Below, piece after piece: positions 32,050 through 44,639 of a stretch of DNA of 64,000 nucleotides. The stretch covers positions 12,294,001-12,358,000 of the forward strand of contig JAZBRS010000037.1 in NCBI GenBank assembly GCA_037176725.1. The letters are read 5' to 3'. Positions within the stretch are counted from its first letter, which is position 1. Each line of letters opens with the position of its first letter. Position numbers and translations under genes: made by a program. The DNA comes from Posidonia oceanica. Taxonomy: Eukaryota; Streptophyta; Magnoliopsida; Alismatales; Posidoniaceae. The notes under the pieces were generated by a model. It was not told where the DNA came from. It searched no databases and saw nothing but the letters and a program-made list of their open reading frames with translations.

Positions 32050-35000
32050 TGTTGACACCCCATTTTGACAAGCTAAATTGGTGGATCTCTCTGGTGGCTT
32101 CAAAACCCTCTCAAAACCCTAACCCAAAAGCCATCCAAAAACCCTAGGAAAACCCATCCTTTCTTCAACCTAGAAAACCATCCAAAAACCCTAGAAAACC
32201 TAGGTAAAACAACCCTAAACTCCAACCAAAACCAAATCCAAAACCAAAAAAACCTCAAAACCCTAAACACACTCAAAACCCTAAATCCTAAACCCTAAAC
32301 TCCAACCAAAACCAAATCCAAAACCAAAAAACCCTCAAAACCCTAAACACACTCAAAACCCTAAACCCTAAACCCTAGGATTCACAAAACCCTAGGAAAC
32401 CCACTTCCAAACCCAAATCCCCAAAACCAAACCTAAAACCAAAATCTCCCAAAGCCCAAGCCCACTAACACTCTCTTCTTTCCCCTTTTTTCCCTTCTTC
32501 TTCTTCCTCTTTTCCTTCTTATTTTCTCCCTCTTTTTTTCTTTTCCTTCATTTTCCTCCCAAGCCCACCTATCCCCTTCTTTCTCCATTTCTTTTCTTCT
32601 TTTTCTCCTTCTCCTCCTCTTGGCCCAAGCCCACGACCCAACTCTCCTCTCCTCCTTTTTTTCTTTTTCTTCTTCTTCTTCTTTTGTTTTCTCCTCAACA
32701 GACAATAGCACCTCTCCTTCCCCCGTGACTTCCCTCCCCTTTCAAACCTTCCCATCACCTCACCATCAACATCCCATGACTTCCACAACCACCATGCCTC
32801 CATACCCTATGGCAAAGACCAGCCAGCAAACACCCAACACACCTTCAGACTCACACCCGAGCAGACCAAAAAAAAAAAGAAGAGGAAGAGGAGAGCCACC
32901 ATAGCAAACACCTAGAGCATTTCCTCCCTCTTGTGCACACCTACAACCTACAACAAAACCAACCCACAAAAGCTAGTAGAGAGAGAGGAGGGAGAGAAGA
33001 GAGAGAGGAGAGAAAACCTAAACACACACAGAAACCAGACCTCCGGCCACCTCCTCTTCCTTGCACAGCCTCTCACCACTCTCTGTCTTCACTCACCACC
33101 ACTGCGAAGCCACCACGAAACCACTTGTGCAAGCTACCTCCAGTGAGAGCCATAGAGAGAGAGAGGAGAGAGAATTATCGTGCACCGCTCTAGGCCACCC
33201 GCCGCTCCGCCAGACCTCGCTACACCTCGCCGCACCTCCGCGGGTCCACGCCGCACCTCCCCGAGCTCTGCCCGTGCCGCGCCGCCCCCTGGAGCGCCGG
33301 CGCAGAGGCTCTCCCCAGCGAGCAGCACCGCCTACTGTTCATCCATCTTTTTTTAATCCCATTAGTTGAGTTTTGTTTTATTTTTTCTTAACTTAGTAAT
33401 TTTTGCATTGCATTGCATTTGTCTCTGCTAGTTTTTATTTATTACATTTAGGTCCAGCTGCAGTTTAGATTTCATTTAATGTCTGAATAAAACTTTATTG
33501 CATTGCGTTTTATTGCATATCAGTCCATCTGCAGTTCAAAGTATTTTAAATTCATTTAGTTTTAGCCCAGCAATTTACTTTATTTACATTCAAGTCCTGT
33601 AGTTGTTAAAAATCATTTAAATGCATGTTTTATCTTATTACATTGCTTTAAGGTCCTCTGTTTATTTTAATGTGCATCCAGGTCCTCTGTTCAATTGAAA
33701 AGTCATTTAAATGCACATTTTATCATATTGCATTGCATGTAGACCCTCTGATTTATTTTATTTGCACTTTAGTCCATCTTTAGTTGTTAAAAATCATTTA
33801 AATCGCATGTTTATCATATTACATTGCATTTTAGACCCTGTCTTTTATTTTATTTACTTTTAGATACTATGGTTGATTAGAAATCATTTAATCTGCATTT
33901 AAATCATACTGCATTGCTAAAAAACACAAAAACATGATGTAATTGCACTTAAGTCCACATTCTGTGAATCAGTAGTTTAAATTTGCATATTTCATTGCAT
34001 ATAAAACCCACAAAAATTCTGTAATTGCACATCAGTCCTCAGAGCATTCATCTTTCATTTAATTTCTATTTCTTATCTTACTGCATTACTGAAAAATCCA
34101 AAAATACATTATAATTGCATATCAGTCCAATTTGCATTCATCATATCATTTAAATCAAGTTGTAAACCATATTGCATTGCTAAAAACCCAAAAAAATTGT
34201 TTTATTTGCATTTTAGTCCTTCATGCATTTAAATGCGATGTTAGTTGCATTTTAAATTGCATTGCATTGTTAAAAAAGCCCCACAGTTTTCTGAAATTGC
34301 ACATAAGTCCATGTTTCCAACTTTTACAAGTTTGCATGCTTTCTTTGCATTGCATTTAGGCCCTGTAAGTTTTCAAAAACTGCATTTAGGTCCTTTTCTT
34401 GCATTTTTGCATGCATTCATCCTAATTAGCATTGCATTTACCTCATGCACTGGATTAGCATTCTTGCATACATTTGCACTGTTTCACACACTTAGGGGCA
34501 TTTTGCATGTAGGCCCCTGTAGTTCTCCGAAATTGCACTTAGGTCCCTGCATTGCATTTCTGCATGCATTTGTATTCCCATATCATCAGTCATTGCACCC
34601 TTGCATCCATTCAAGCATTTTCATCACTTTTGCATGCATTTGCACTGTTCTGCACACCCTTAGGGACTATTTGCACTTAGATCCCTACCTTTTCTGGCCC
34701 TTGAGCCTTCTGACTTGAAACCTGAATAACTTTTGATCGGATCGTTGGATTTCCACAATCTAACTGTCCAGGTCTTCCTGGTTGAATGATTTTCCATTCT
34801 AACCAAAGTTATCTCAGATCAGGCCTCAGATTCTCAAGATAAGTCCATTTGAAGCACAACACATCATTCATTTGCATTGCATGCATTGTTTTGCGTGCCC
34901 GCATCTGTTTTTGCTCGTTTTCGCACTGTTTTGCATGCTTGCTATTGCTTTTGCACTGTTTTGCGTGCCATCGTCAATTTTTGCCTGTTTTCGCACCATT

Positions 35001-35772
35001 TTGCGTGTCCGCATTCCTTTTCGCTTGCTGTTGCACTGTTTTGCGTGCCTGCTTTCGTTTCTCGCACCGTTTCGTGTGTTTGCTATTGTTTTCCTTTGCA
35101 TGTCGCTTGCATGTGTATGGTTTTACCGCTGTTTTATTTTATCGCCTGCATTTGCATTAGGGCAGTGATGCTTACTGCCTGGAGTTCTCACGGACCAGGG
35201 TTCGCTTGGTTCGGAACACAGACAGCGCTGCTGAGCACTTAGATTGCACGTTTAATTCCTTGCACGCATTCTATTACTTAGAACACACATTTGAGCATCT
35301 AATTAGGCATTCATGGCACTTAGGCATTCAAAGTATGCATTTCCCTGCGTATGCGAGCGTAAGCCTAGAAAGACCGATTCTTGGGCGTGTCGGGGGTGCC
35401 TAACACCTTCCCCGCACGTAACAGGAGTCCTTACCCTTTCTCATGGCCCGCAATGACCATATTGCCCTTATCCTAGGCACGAGTCACATCATTGCATCTC
35501 ATTTCATTTGCATTGCATCACATTGCATCTTTTGCTTGGTTTTGCGTGTTTATTCATGCATTTCCCTGGTTTCTTGTCTCCTGACTTAATAGATACGGTG
35601 GTGACTCTGATTTGTCTTATCTTTTCTTTTTCTTGCTCTTTTTTCCCTTTTTTGGTGTTTTCGAGTCAAGTCTTCCTTCTCGGATGCACCCGCTAATAGT
35701 GAACCTGATTCTGATCGGTGCACGCGAGCTTTGGCATCGTGCATGGACGATTCAAATATCGGGATCGCTACA
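32050..35772 (+). repeat. 3' LTR of element B (3723 bp)
   Basis: TGTTGACACCCCATT to GGGATCGCTACA. It is about 2 kb shorter than the solo LTR, chiefly because the A-rich tract and much of the C-rich region are missing. It has AAACCCTAAACCCTA words at about 32286-32380, GCCCA motifs near 32450-32640, the TTGCATTT.AGTCC tract (33400-34480), a short 30-bp array (about 34870-35080), the conserved block (35347-35430) and a GCGAGCTTTGG hairpin (about 35718-35745). Right flank is integrase of element Y. Confidence 0.9.
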
Positions 35773-36840
35773 CATGCTGATTCTTCAAGTACATGCAGGG
35801 ACTTGTGGCCCGCATATGAACGACGTCCTCCTGCCTAAGAAGATCATGCTCCAAGGCTATTTCTGGCTAACCCTGGAAGCAGACTGCTATCGGTTTGTGC
35901 GTAAATGCCACAACTACCAGATCTATGGTAACTTTATTCGTGCTCCCTCCACAACATCTGTATAACATGTCATCGCCATGGCCTTTCTCTACCTGGGGGA
36001 TTGACGTCATTGGTGCAATACATCCTGCTACTTCAAACGGTCATCGCTTCATCCTGGTGGCGATCGACTACTTTACTAAGTGGGTGGAAGCTGCCTCTTA
36101 CAAGGCTGTCACAGCCGTGGCGATAGAGAAATTTATCAGAAACAACATTGTCGCCCGGTATGGGGTCCTGCACTCTATCATCTCTGATAACGGTTCGAAC
36201 TTCATTACCAAGAGGACCGAGGAGTACCTACAGAGCCTCAAGATCAAGGATCACAGGTCCTCGCCCTATCGACCACAGATGAACAGAGCAGTGGAGTCTG
36301 CCAACAAGAACATTGTGAAGATCATAAAGAAAATGGCAGAAACCCACAAGGACTGGCATGACAAGCTTCCGTATGCACTCTGGGCGTACAGGACATCAGT
36401 CCGAACCTCAACAGGAGCCACCTTGTACTCCCTAGTGTATGGCATGGAGGCGGTGCTACCTGTCGAAGTAGAGATCCCCTCACTGCGGATCCTATGAGAA
36501 GCTGAGTTGGAGGAGGCAGAGTAGGTCGAAGATCGCTGCGTCCAACTGAACCTAATTGACAAGCACAGGCTGTAAGCTATGCACAATGCTCATTGTTACC
36601 ACAAGTGGATGGCTAGAGCGTACTTGAAGAAAGTTCAGCCTAGAAGCTTCCAGCTAAGGGATCTTGTTCTGCATGCCATTCACCTACCAGATGGTCGAGA
36701 CAAATTCTGACCCAACTGGCGTGGCCCCTTTGTGGTTAAGCAAGCATTCTCTGGCGATGCAGCAGTTCTTGAGGACATGGACCAGGTTGAACAGTTGAAG
36801 TCGGTCAACTCGTGTTACCTCAAGAAGTACTATCAGTAGC
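35773..36840 (+). pseudogene. Integrase of host element Y (decayed)
   Basis: Resumes the Y pol frame broken at 11181. The zinc finger is damaged: CHNY instead of CHNC near 35908. A 1-base insertion at about 35943-35950 shifts the frame. The core retains D in WGIDV (36003), D in ISDNG (36186) and E in AVESANK (36294), with D,D35E spacing. Stops at about 36495 (TGA for CGA), 36522 (TAG for TGG), 36570 (TAA for CAA) and 36708 (TGA for CGA) are all C-to-T or G-to-A changes relative to element B. Ends at TAG 36838-36840 after YLKKYYQ. Confidence 0.87.
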
Positions 36841-37848
36841 TTAGGGCGACTCTCGCCTTGCAAATCCCTTCTCCTCTATTCCCTCTCTTGCATTCTCAAC
36901 CCTTGTACATCTGCACATCTCCCTTGTCCTATCTCTTGCATTTTCACCACTGTACATCTCCACGCATTTCCCCCTTTTTCAAGCATATCTCGTTCTTCTT
37001 CAAAAATCCAAAAAAAAAAATCACCATCATCATCAATCAATCATGCATTACAATCAGCCCGGTAATGAAAATCGGAAGTGCTTACCTGGTCTGGAAGGAG
37101 TCTACCCTACCTCACCTGACACTACTTAGATGTCCTAGCTAGTGAGGGTGCCACCGCTCAATGAGTACAGGCGAAATGCCCAAACCCCTAGGACTTACAC
37201 CTCTAGAGCGAGGAAAAATGCTAGGGTACAAGCGATAGTATGAGCTAGAAAAGAATACGTGTCTAAGCGTGGGCACAAAAGAAAAAAGAATAGAAGGTGA
37301 AGACAGAAGTTGGCCATAGAGATAGAGGTGTGCAGCACAACCCTGTCCCTCCAATTCACCTTGGAAAGGATCGAAAATTCGCACTTGGGAATCCACAAGC
37401 CCCACAAGGCCTAGTCCCTCCATGTCTCAAGACCAGGCACCCATTACCTCTAAGTCAGGGACAGTAGGAACCTGCGAGCCAAAAAAAGAGAGAAAAGACA
37501 AAAAAAAAAAGAAAAAGAAAAAAAAGGGAGACAAAAGTCAACCCTAGAAATAAAGGCAAGCAGCATGATCCCGCTCCTTTAACCTTAGAGAGGAATCAAA
37601 GTTCAAAGCCTGAACAATCCACAAACCCCATGGGGCCTAGCTACCCTTGTCTGGCAGCAGCTCCCCAACCTCAAACCAGGTGCCCATCATCTCCAAGCCA
37701 GGGATAGGGGAATCCTGCACACTTATGTGGGAGGAAACAAGAAAAAAAAAGGAAAAGAGTAGGTGTAGGTCTTTGAAAGTTTGGCATGGAGCCTGTCCTC
37801 ACTACACCACCACCCAAACACAACCAACACCCTTCCCGGAGTGCCACC
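36841..37848 (+). other. 3' UTR start of element Y
   Basis: Aligns in order with the spacer after integrase of B (28543-29440) up to GAG(C/T)GCCACC, where B continues AACAAG and Y is cut by element F. Pyrimidine-rich then purine-rich, with no coding. Last 5 bases CCACC are the candidate target duplication of F. Confidence 0.7.
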
Positions 37849-39399
37849 TGTGGATGTGGATTTGGGGGGTGTTTAAGAAGATGACTGCGCCTCCACGTAC
37901 GTCGTCAACTTTCGTTGTGATCGCCACTTGCCTTTGGGTAGACAAGACACCTTGGGGGGAGATGATAAAGCTGTGAGTACTCGAATCACTGGATCGACGG
38001 TAGGATGTCGTCCAACGGTTCCTTCATGTTATGTAAGCAATTTCCTTTCCTTCAAAACAAAAGATGTAGATTAGTTCAAGTGTAGTAAATGTTAATAAAA
38101 GTAGACAGAAAATAACATAAGCAATTAAACCTAATACTAACTGATGGGGTTGTTCCCCGCATGCATATGCTATGGGTCCTATTTTAAGGAATGCAATATG
38201 AAATGGGAAATTAGATTGGAAGAATACTCCCTTCACCCTCGTGCTGTTTGCAGTGGAGTAGAAGTGGAGGTACCGTCAGAGCTCTGGCTTGGCTCAGGAT
38301 CTCTGGGATCGAAGATAGAAGCTTAGGTTGGTGACCTCTTGAGGATAGGAGATAGAGTTTCTGGATTGGAAATCTAGCTCTCTGAAGGTGGCTCACAAAA
38401 CTGACAGGGCTCTGCCTCTCTCTAGAATTTCGACCCACCCTCAAACACTGACCCACAGGGTCTATTTATAGACTCCAATGGGTGTGGGTGGTTAACACAT
38501 AGAAATTTCTAGAAAAAGTGACAATTATGGCCAGTCGCCGCATGGGTAGGCGACTAAGGCTAGCAACCGCCCAATCAAATGTGTGGAAAATCGTAGAAAT
38601 TTGGTTGATAGAGGCCACGATCGTTAGTTGCTGGTTAGGTTGGCGCCTAGCAGTCAAAGGGATCGTGGGAAATAACCGTAGGAGTTCCGTGACCGTTAGT
38701 CGCTTGTTAGGTTGGTGCCTAGTTGTTGAGGGGATCGTGGGACACAACTGCCAAAAATAACCATTCGATTCGGTTAATGGAGCCCACGATAGTTAGTTGC
38801 CTCCCTAGTTGGCGCCTAACTTAGTTGCCTCCCCAGCTGGCAGCTGACTTAGTTGCCTCCCCAGCTGGCAACTAACTTAGTTCAGATCATTTCTAACCCA
38901 CGACAGTTAGTCGCCTCTTAACGTGGCACCTAACTTAGTCGCCTCACCAATTGGCAACTGACTTAGTTGCCTCCCTAGCTGGCAACTGATGTAGTTGCCT
39001 CCCCAGCTGGCAACTGACTTAGTTGCCTCCCCAGCTGGCAACTAGCAAGCTTAGATCATTTCTAGCCCTAGCTTTTAGGTTTTGTCCAGAGAAAACAAGA
39101 TAAAAGGCCGGGAAACTTCAGATATCTCATGAAATCATAAAAACATCTTCTTTGACTCAAATTTGCCACGGATTTGAGTGGGATAAAGTGTGCTCAAGGT
39201 ACTCGAACTTGCCACGAGTCTGAGCGCGTCAGCTCTGCCACAGCCAATGACCTTAAGTTAAGTAGGATCAAGCATTGTTTTTAAGCAGATCATGAAAACT
39301 CCAGAAAATATGTTATTGAGCCTTAGTTGTGTGATCTGGGTGTCTCAGAAGTTCCTATCCTCTATGAACTCTGGGAAATGCGAAAATGAGATATCTACA
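37849..39399 (-). repeat. LTR of element F (1551 bp)
   Basis: On the minus strand it starts TGTAGATATCTC (right edge 39399) and ends CATCCACA (left edge 37849). A purine tract abuts its start. It shares no obvious sequence with the long Ogre-like LTRs. It carries a 28-bp repeat array (38795-39050). Confidence 0.78.
38795..39050 (-). repeat. 28-bp repeat array with inverted-repeat units in the F LTR
   Basis: Units such as TTAGTTGCCTCCCCAGCTGG followed by CAACTGAC recur at 28-bp spacing (38821, 38849 and again 38961-39045). Each can fold as GTTGCC/GGCAAC. A related isolated hairpin AGTCGCC/GGCGACT lies at 38533-38555, with both arms changed together. Confidence 0.75.
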
Positions 39400-39416
39400 G
39401 ATGCCCCTCCTTGGAG
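39400..39416 (-). promoter_or_regulatory. Polypurine tract of element F
   Basis: Minus-strand CCAAGGAGGGGCATC directly before the LTR start TGTAGATATC. The GGAGGGGCATC core is shared with the Ogre-like elements, supporting a Tat relationship. Confidence 0.7.
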
Positions 39417-41846
39417 TTGATCTTGGAACAAGATCGGGTCGAAGGTAAGAACAAATGTCCCATTGAGCATTTCCTGAAAAGGGGAGCTCCATCTCAAACA
39501 ATCCGCCACACGGGATGAAGGAAGATAATAAAAAAGGAAGAAGGGGTGAACTGATTCGGTGTCGGGAGATTGCCGAACGGCCAGGTGGTTCGTCTAATTG
39601 CCGTCATATTGAAGACTCTAGCATGGAGGGGTCAAGTCGGGGCTATTTGTCGCAACTGATGTCAAGACTAGGTCAACCATGTAGAGATGTACTTGAACGG
39701 GGCAGAAGCTAGGGAGGAAATCGTGGGGCATGACCCTTACATGATCGAAAAGGAGTGCTCTTGTGGCATCTTGTTTGAGATTTTACTCGGATTGGAATTG
39801 ATAGAAGGATTGGTAGAAACTAGGTTGGCTCTAGGAGAATCACATGTCCTAAGGGTTTCTAACACTTTTGAAGAATAATGCTCCATCCATGCTCCACTTC
39901 CAATGATATGAGAAAATGCATGGATGCATGATTCAAGCAGACAAATGCAAATGCAAGGTCAACACACAATGCAATGAATGGTTCATATGCTAGGTTAGGC
40001 TGGTGGGGTACGGTTGGTCCCAAACCATATGGACATATGCAAAATGAATGAATGCAATTCGTTGTGGTCAAGTGTTTTCCGTCCTTGAGTGTGACCAGTA
40101 CTCTCGGGAAAGGATCGTTGTCCCACAGCTCGATTTGGCAAATAAAGGTGTTCTATGATTAAAGAACCGGGTGAGGGGGTGAACCCTTCCTTTGCCAAAC
40201 TAGGGTTTGCCTTTTAGTCAAAGTGGGTGTGCCTTTGCACACTATATGAGCCCCTTAGGCATGAGCTCATTCTTTAGATTGTAAGCTTTGGTACCTACAC
40301 ACTTAACAAAAGATGTTAGTAATCACAGGTGAACCTTTCCCAGTTCCTAAGGCGATTGACTAAGTTATACTTGTATAGGAGACAAAGCGATCCCTTAATC
40401 AATACTACTTGAGAACTAGGTGGAGGGAATTAGTCTTGGCCTCAGCTGAGAGATGGAAAATCAGAGCCCAGTAGACACCGATTGTGAGTCATCCGTAGAT
40501 GCTCTAAAGCTTATTGCAGAAGCAATGTCTATGTTGAGAAAAACGCACCCAAGCCGTGTGATACGCTTGAGTAGGACGCTATCTCCAAATCCGAGGTGAA
40601 TGATTGTTGCATCATCGGCCAGTCTAATTCCAGTTTTCCTACTTACTAAGTTTTCGCTTGTATGTAGGGTGGATGGTGCTTCTTTTTGGTTTTCTTTGGA
40701 TTTTCTAATTTTTTGGACTTTATGATTTTTTGGTATTTTTGGGTTTTCTAATTTTTTTGTATTTTGGATTTTCTGATTTTTTTATATTTTGGATTTTCTG
40801 TTTCTTTTGTATTTTGGGATTTTAGATTTTTTGATTTTTTTTGTTAGTTTTTGGATTGATGAGTGCAGTCACAACCACCTACTTAGAGACCTTGTAGTAT
40901 TGCCTTGTATTATCTAGGGTGAGAGAACTTTTCCCTTCTAACATGCCTTTTCTTTTGAGAACTTAGAATCTCATACTAGCCTTGGTTTGATTGTTGTTTC
41001 CTTCGTTTAATCAGTCCCTGAACTTATAGGATTCCCTGCCCCTAGTCTGTGAGTGAGTAGGTGGAGGAGGTTTGAAGTACAGTAAGCTCTCGACTTCGGC
41101 TTAGGTCTTGAATTCCACTTGCCTTTCTTTGGTCCTTAACGCATCTCTCCAGGATTTATGCTTTAGGCACATAGACAGCTTTTGCCATGTTCCTTTTTCG
41201 TTCTTTGGACAGCTCTTTGCTGATCTCTTTTAGTTGGACAATTTCTTTTACTGTCTCTTTTCAGTTGTTCCTCATTTGGACAGCTTCTTTGCTGCCTTCT
41301 TTCCTCCCTGTTTGGGCAGTTTTTGCTGCCATCTTTTTTAGATGCTTTTTAGGTTAATTGGCAAGCGGTTCGTACCATTAGCCTCTATTCCGAGCTTGCC
41401 TTTCTCCTACCTCCCCGTGCAAGTGTATGTGCAGATAGGACAAGGTTGAGGTTACCCTAGTTGTTCAGTTCCTTTTCTATTTAGGACACAACTTTCTTTC
41501 CTTGGCTAGAGCTTGGTCTTTGATCCCTTCTAGAGTTTAGCATGCTAATTAAGGGTGTACTGTATGTAACTCCCACGGATCTGAAAGTTTCTTCAGGTTG
41601 TCACAACCAGTAGTTGGACCTTCCCTAGGTGTCATGGTCGCTGCTTAGGAACCTTAGGTAATATTTCGGCAGTTCTGCTTAATGCCTTAAGTTGTCGGGT
41701 TTGGTCCACACTCATCAATCATTTTTATTTTTTTATTACTTATAATCTAACTTAGCATTAGAGATAAATAAAGAAAAATAAAGGAAAATAGAGTATGGAA
41801 AGAAAAATGTCTTATTTACATGTTCAAACTAATTTAACCACTGTCC
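39417..41846 (-). other. Non-coding region between gag and 3' LTR of element F
   Basis: 2.4 kb where pol would be expected. No RT, RNase H or integrase motif is visible in any frame and no long ORF occurs. It holds a T-rich (plus strand) diverged repeat of TTTTGGATTTTCTGATTTTT units at about 40675-40855, and a repeated word GGACAGCTTCTTTGCTG-like at 41190-41330. Confidence 0.6.
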
Positions 41847-44458
41847 TCAGTCGGGTTCAGTGGAACTTTGCACCTCCCTTCCTAGATGAGGGGGCTTACT
41901 TGAGGGGTGATTGCGGAAGTCTGCTCCTGGTGTTAAGTAGTCAGGTGCTTGTGGCACATGTTCTTGTCGTTCTTTTGGTTTGCGCCCTGTCCTTGCTTTC
42001 AGAGGGTTAGAGTCAGACTCATTCTGACCTGTTCCAGGCGGTGTGCCCCTGGTGGCTTTGTTTTGGAGTGAGGCTATCAGGTGTCCTCCTCCTCTTGAAG
42101 TGTGGCTGTCGATGTGCTCTGTAGTAACCTCTTCTTTATAGGCATAGTGTTTATGACTGCCCTTAGTGTGTCCGTTTGCAGGGTCGGGCGGCTTGGGAGG
42201 AGGATCAGCTCTTACTTGTGCAGCTTGGAGAGCTTGGCAGAGTGAACTGAGTGCAGCTTCTGCTTTATACCAGTCTGAATCCGCATATTCATCATAGATG
42301 GGCAACTGGTCTTCTTCTGTTAAATCCTGGAACACTTGAGAGTCCACCGTCTGCTCATCGCACCAGTCAACGTATCTGTCATAAACAGGCAAGCAGCCTT
42401 CCTTTGTTAAGTCCTAGAGCACATGGGAATCAAGGTCCTCTTCGCTTGATGGGCTCTGTTCTGGATCTGCTGGTATGCACTGGATGGATGCAAATTCAGC
42501 CCGAGCAGCTGATAAGATGATCTCTGCATTTGCATGATCTACTCGGTAATTGAACAAGGGCTCTTGATGTGTTTGTATCACCTGCTGCCCTTCTTGAGCT
42601 GCCTTTAGTCTGGCTTTGAGCTCAGGCCACATGATATCACCATTGTCATTAAGATTATGTATTTTATCTTTGACGGTGAAGCATTCTTCAAGGGTGTGCC
42701 CATTGTTCTGATGATAAGGGCAGTGCTTGGCCATATTAGCGTTTGGATAGCTTGGACTGGGCTTTGGGAGCTGTAGATCTCCAGTCTCAACCAACATCCT
42801 GAATGTATCAGGGATTGATTCAGGAAGCGAAGGATAGTTTTGCCTCTGAGGGCCTTTGTAGTTTCGTGGAGGAGGAACGTTGTGATAGTTCTTCTGCCCC
42901 TATTGTTGCCCCTGGTAGCTTTACTGGGCATGTACTGGATAATCAGGTGGCTGTTGTTGTTGGTGCTGCATTGACTGCACTAACTACCCCTAGTACTGCG
43001 TTGATTGGCTCAGAACTGCTCTGGCTGATACTGGGTCAGTTGCCCTTTGGCCAGGAGTGATTGCTCAGACTGGTATTGGCCCTTCTGCTTTTGTTGGATT
43101 GAGACCTATGCCATGTCACCAGTGATCCCTTCAAGTGTATAGCTAGTGCCCTTCTTTTTGCCCCTTCCCTCGAGCTCTAAGAATGGTAGATCCTCTTTGT
43201 GACGGAGGATCCATGCAGCACGTTCGTGTAGCTGAGGGTATGTTTGGAGGTCACTCATCAGTAGCCCTGTTCTGAGTGCTCCTGTAGCATTTCAGGCGAT
43301 GATCTCGATTGCTTGGCTTTCAAGAATATAGCATTTAGATCTTGCAGCCATGTCTCTCCATCTACTTGCAAAAGTGGCGAACTCCTCATCAGGTTTCATC
43401 TTTTCAGCGAGGAGGTTGCTCATTGTAGGCTCGTGCTGGATGCGATGGACATATTGGCGCAGAAATTTCTCCTGGACCATCTTGAAGTCACTGAGATCAT
43501 ATGCTGTGAGCATGTTGAACCATCCCAGTGCTTCTCCTTCCAAGCTCTTAAAGAAGAGGTTGATTATAAGTCCATTGTCGTATTGATAGGGTAGAGCGTC
43601 CATAGCAAATGTGGCTAGATGGCCCTTTGGATCCTCTATTCCACTGTATTTCCTCATTTTTGGCATTTTGAATCCGGATGGAAGAACAAAATGAGGAAAC
43701 TTGGACGTGTCAAACCCTATCGGTGCTTTAGTCGTAACTCCCACCTCAGTGAGTGCTTCGGAGATCATTTTCTTGATGTCCTGTCCCGACATGACTTGTT
43801 GTCCCTGGTTTAGGTGCCTGTGTGTTTGGTGGTAGGATGGTGGTAGACGGTTGTAAGGTGGAGAGAAGGGTTGGGATTGATGTGGAGTGTAGTATGATTG
43901 TGCGTTGGCAGGAGGTTGTGGTGAGTGTGTTATTCTGGGATATTGTGGTTGGTATGATGTCCCAGGATATTATGGTTGTTGGTAGATTGTGTATGATAGC
44001 ATGGTTTGCTGCATGGAAGGATAGGTTGGTGTTGTGTGGTATGGTGTGAATGAACTTTGGTTAGGGAAGTTTATAGTAGGGCTTGGAGGAATGTTGTATG
44101 CGTGAGTGGGCGTTGTTAATGGGTTTTGGTGAGGGTTTAGGAAAGACGGTTGGTGGGCGAAAGGAATTTACAGGCTCCTAAATGAGGGGTGGTGGTGCCG
44201 TGCCAGAGATTGGTAGATCTCATTAGTCGCTTCCTCAGACAGATAGGAAGCGGTCGATGTAGGTGGCACTACGTGGGAGGTTACCCCGGGAATTGTACGC
44301 TCAAACGGGGCACTCCATGGTCGGGAGTGGCTTACTTCTCTTTCTTCTTCAAATGATCGGCCCATCGCTTGTGAGAAATTAGGGGTTTCTAGCTCCTATG
44401 TTTGCAAAGTTGAAGCTCTGAATAAGAACCCATGTGGGCCTTGACTTTGTTGCGCCAT
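41847..44458 (-). pseudogene. Gag of element F (decayed)
   Basis: Start ATG at 44458 (minus strand, reading MAQQSQGPHG) with an in-frame TAG about 20 codons on. A P/Q/Y-rich N-terminal region follows. The capsid-like gag domain lies at 43792-43292: FPHFVLPSGFKMPKMRKYSG, then LGWFNMLTAYDLSDFKMVQE and EEFATFASRWRDMA. After further stops and a frameshift the CHHC knuckle C-PYH-QNNGH-TLEE-C is at 42722-42681, with VKDKIHNL after it. The last open piece (42392-41847) is D/E/P-rich with YDRYVDW and YDEYADSDWY repeats. No protease follows. Structural protein of the particle; this copy is broken. Confidence 0.82.
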
Positions 44459-44639
44459 GGAGGTAGAGGTAGACGATGTGCCACCGAATTCCATTGCAAG
44501 ATTTGCTTTTGTTTTTTTCTTTTTCTTTTTCTCTTTTTTTTACCTTTTTCTTTTCTCTTTCTTCTTTTCTTTTTTCTCAGACTATTACAAACAATTACAA
44601 GAGATTGATGAAGAAGAAATTACAGACTTGATACACTAG
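44459..44639 (-). other. Leader remnant of element F
   Basis: 180 bp upstream (on the minus strand) of the F gag ATG, A/G-rich as read on that strand and without coding. Cut by element C at 44640; its last 5 plus-strand bases ACTAG are the candidate duplication of C. Confidence 0.5.

Larger units (their letters stand above)
11182..35772 (+). mobile_element. Element B: nearly complete, decayed Tat/Ogre-like retrotransposon
   Basis: Order on the plus strand: 5'-truncated LTR, tRNA-Arg PBS, 1.6-kb leader, gag, protease, spacer, RT, RNase H, second RNase H (split by a solo LTR), integrase, 3' UTR with a decayed extra ORF, polypurine tract and 3' LTR. Removing the solo LTR leaves about 18.9 kb, a size that fits Ogre-like elements. 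The 5' and 3' LTR remnants show only about 9 differences in the first roughly 380 aligned bases by eye, so they belong to one element. Coding regions carry many stops and at least two frameshifts, so it is inactive. Confidence 0.88.
37849..44639 (-). mobile_element. Element F: gag-only LTR element, minus strand, truncated
   Basis: On the minus strand the order is leader, gag, 2.4 kb without coding, purine tract and a 1.55-kb LTR. The 5' LTR would lie right of 44639, where element C interrupts. The gag resembles Tat/Athila-type gag with a CHHC knuckle, but no protease, RT, RNase H or integrase frame is visible between gag and 3' LTR. It may be a non-autonomous gag-only (TR-GAG-like) element or an internal deletion product. 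Confidence 0.72.
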
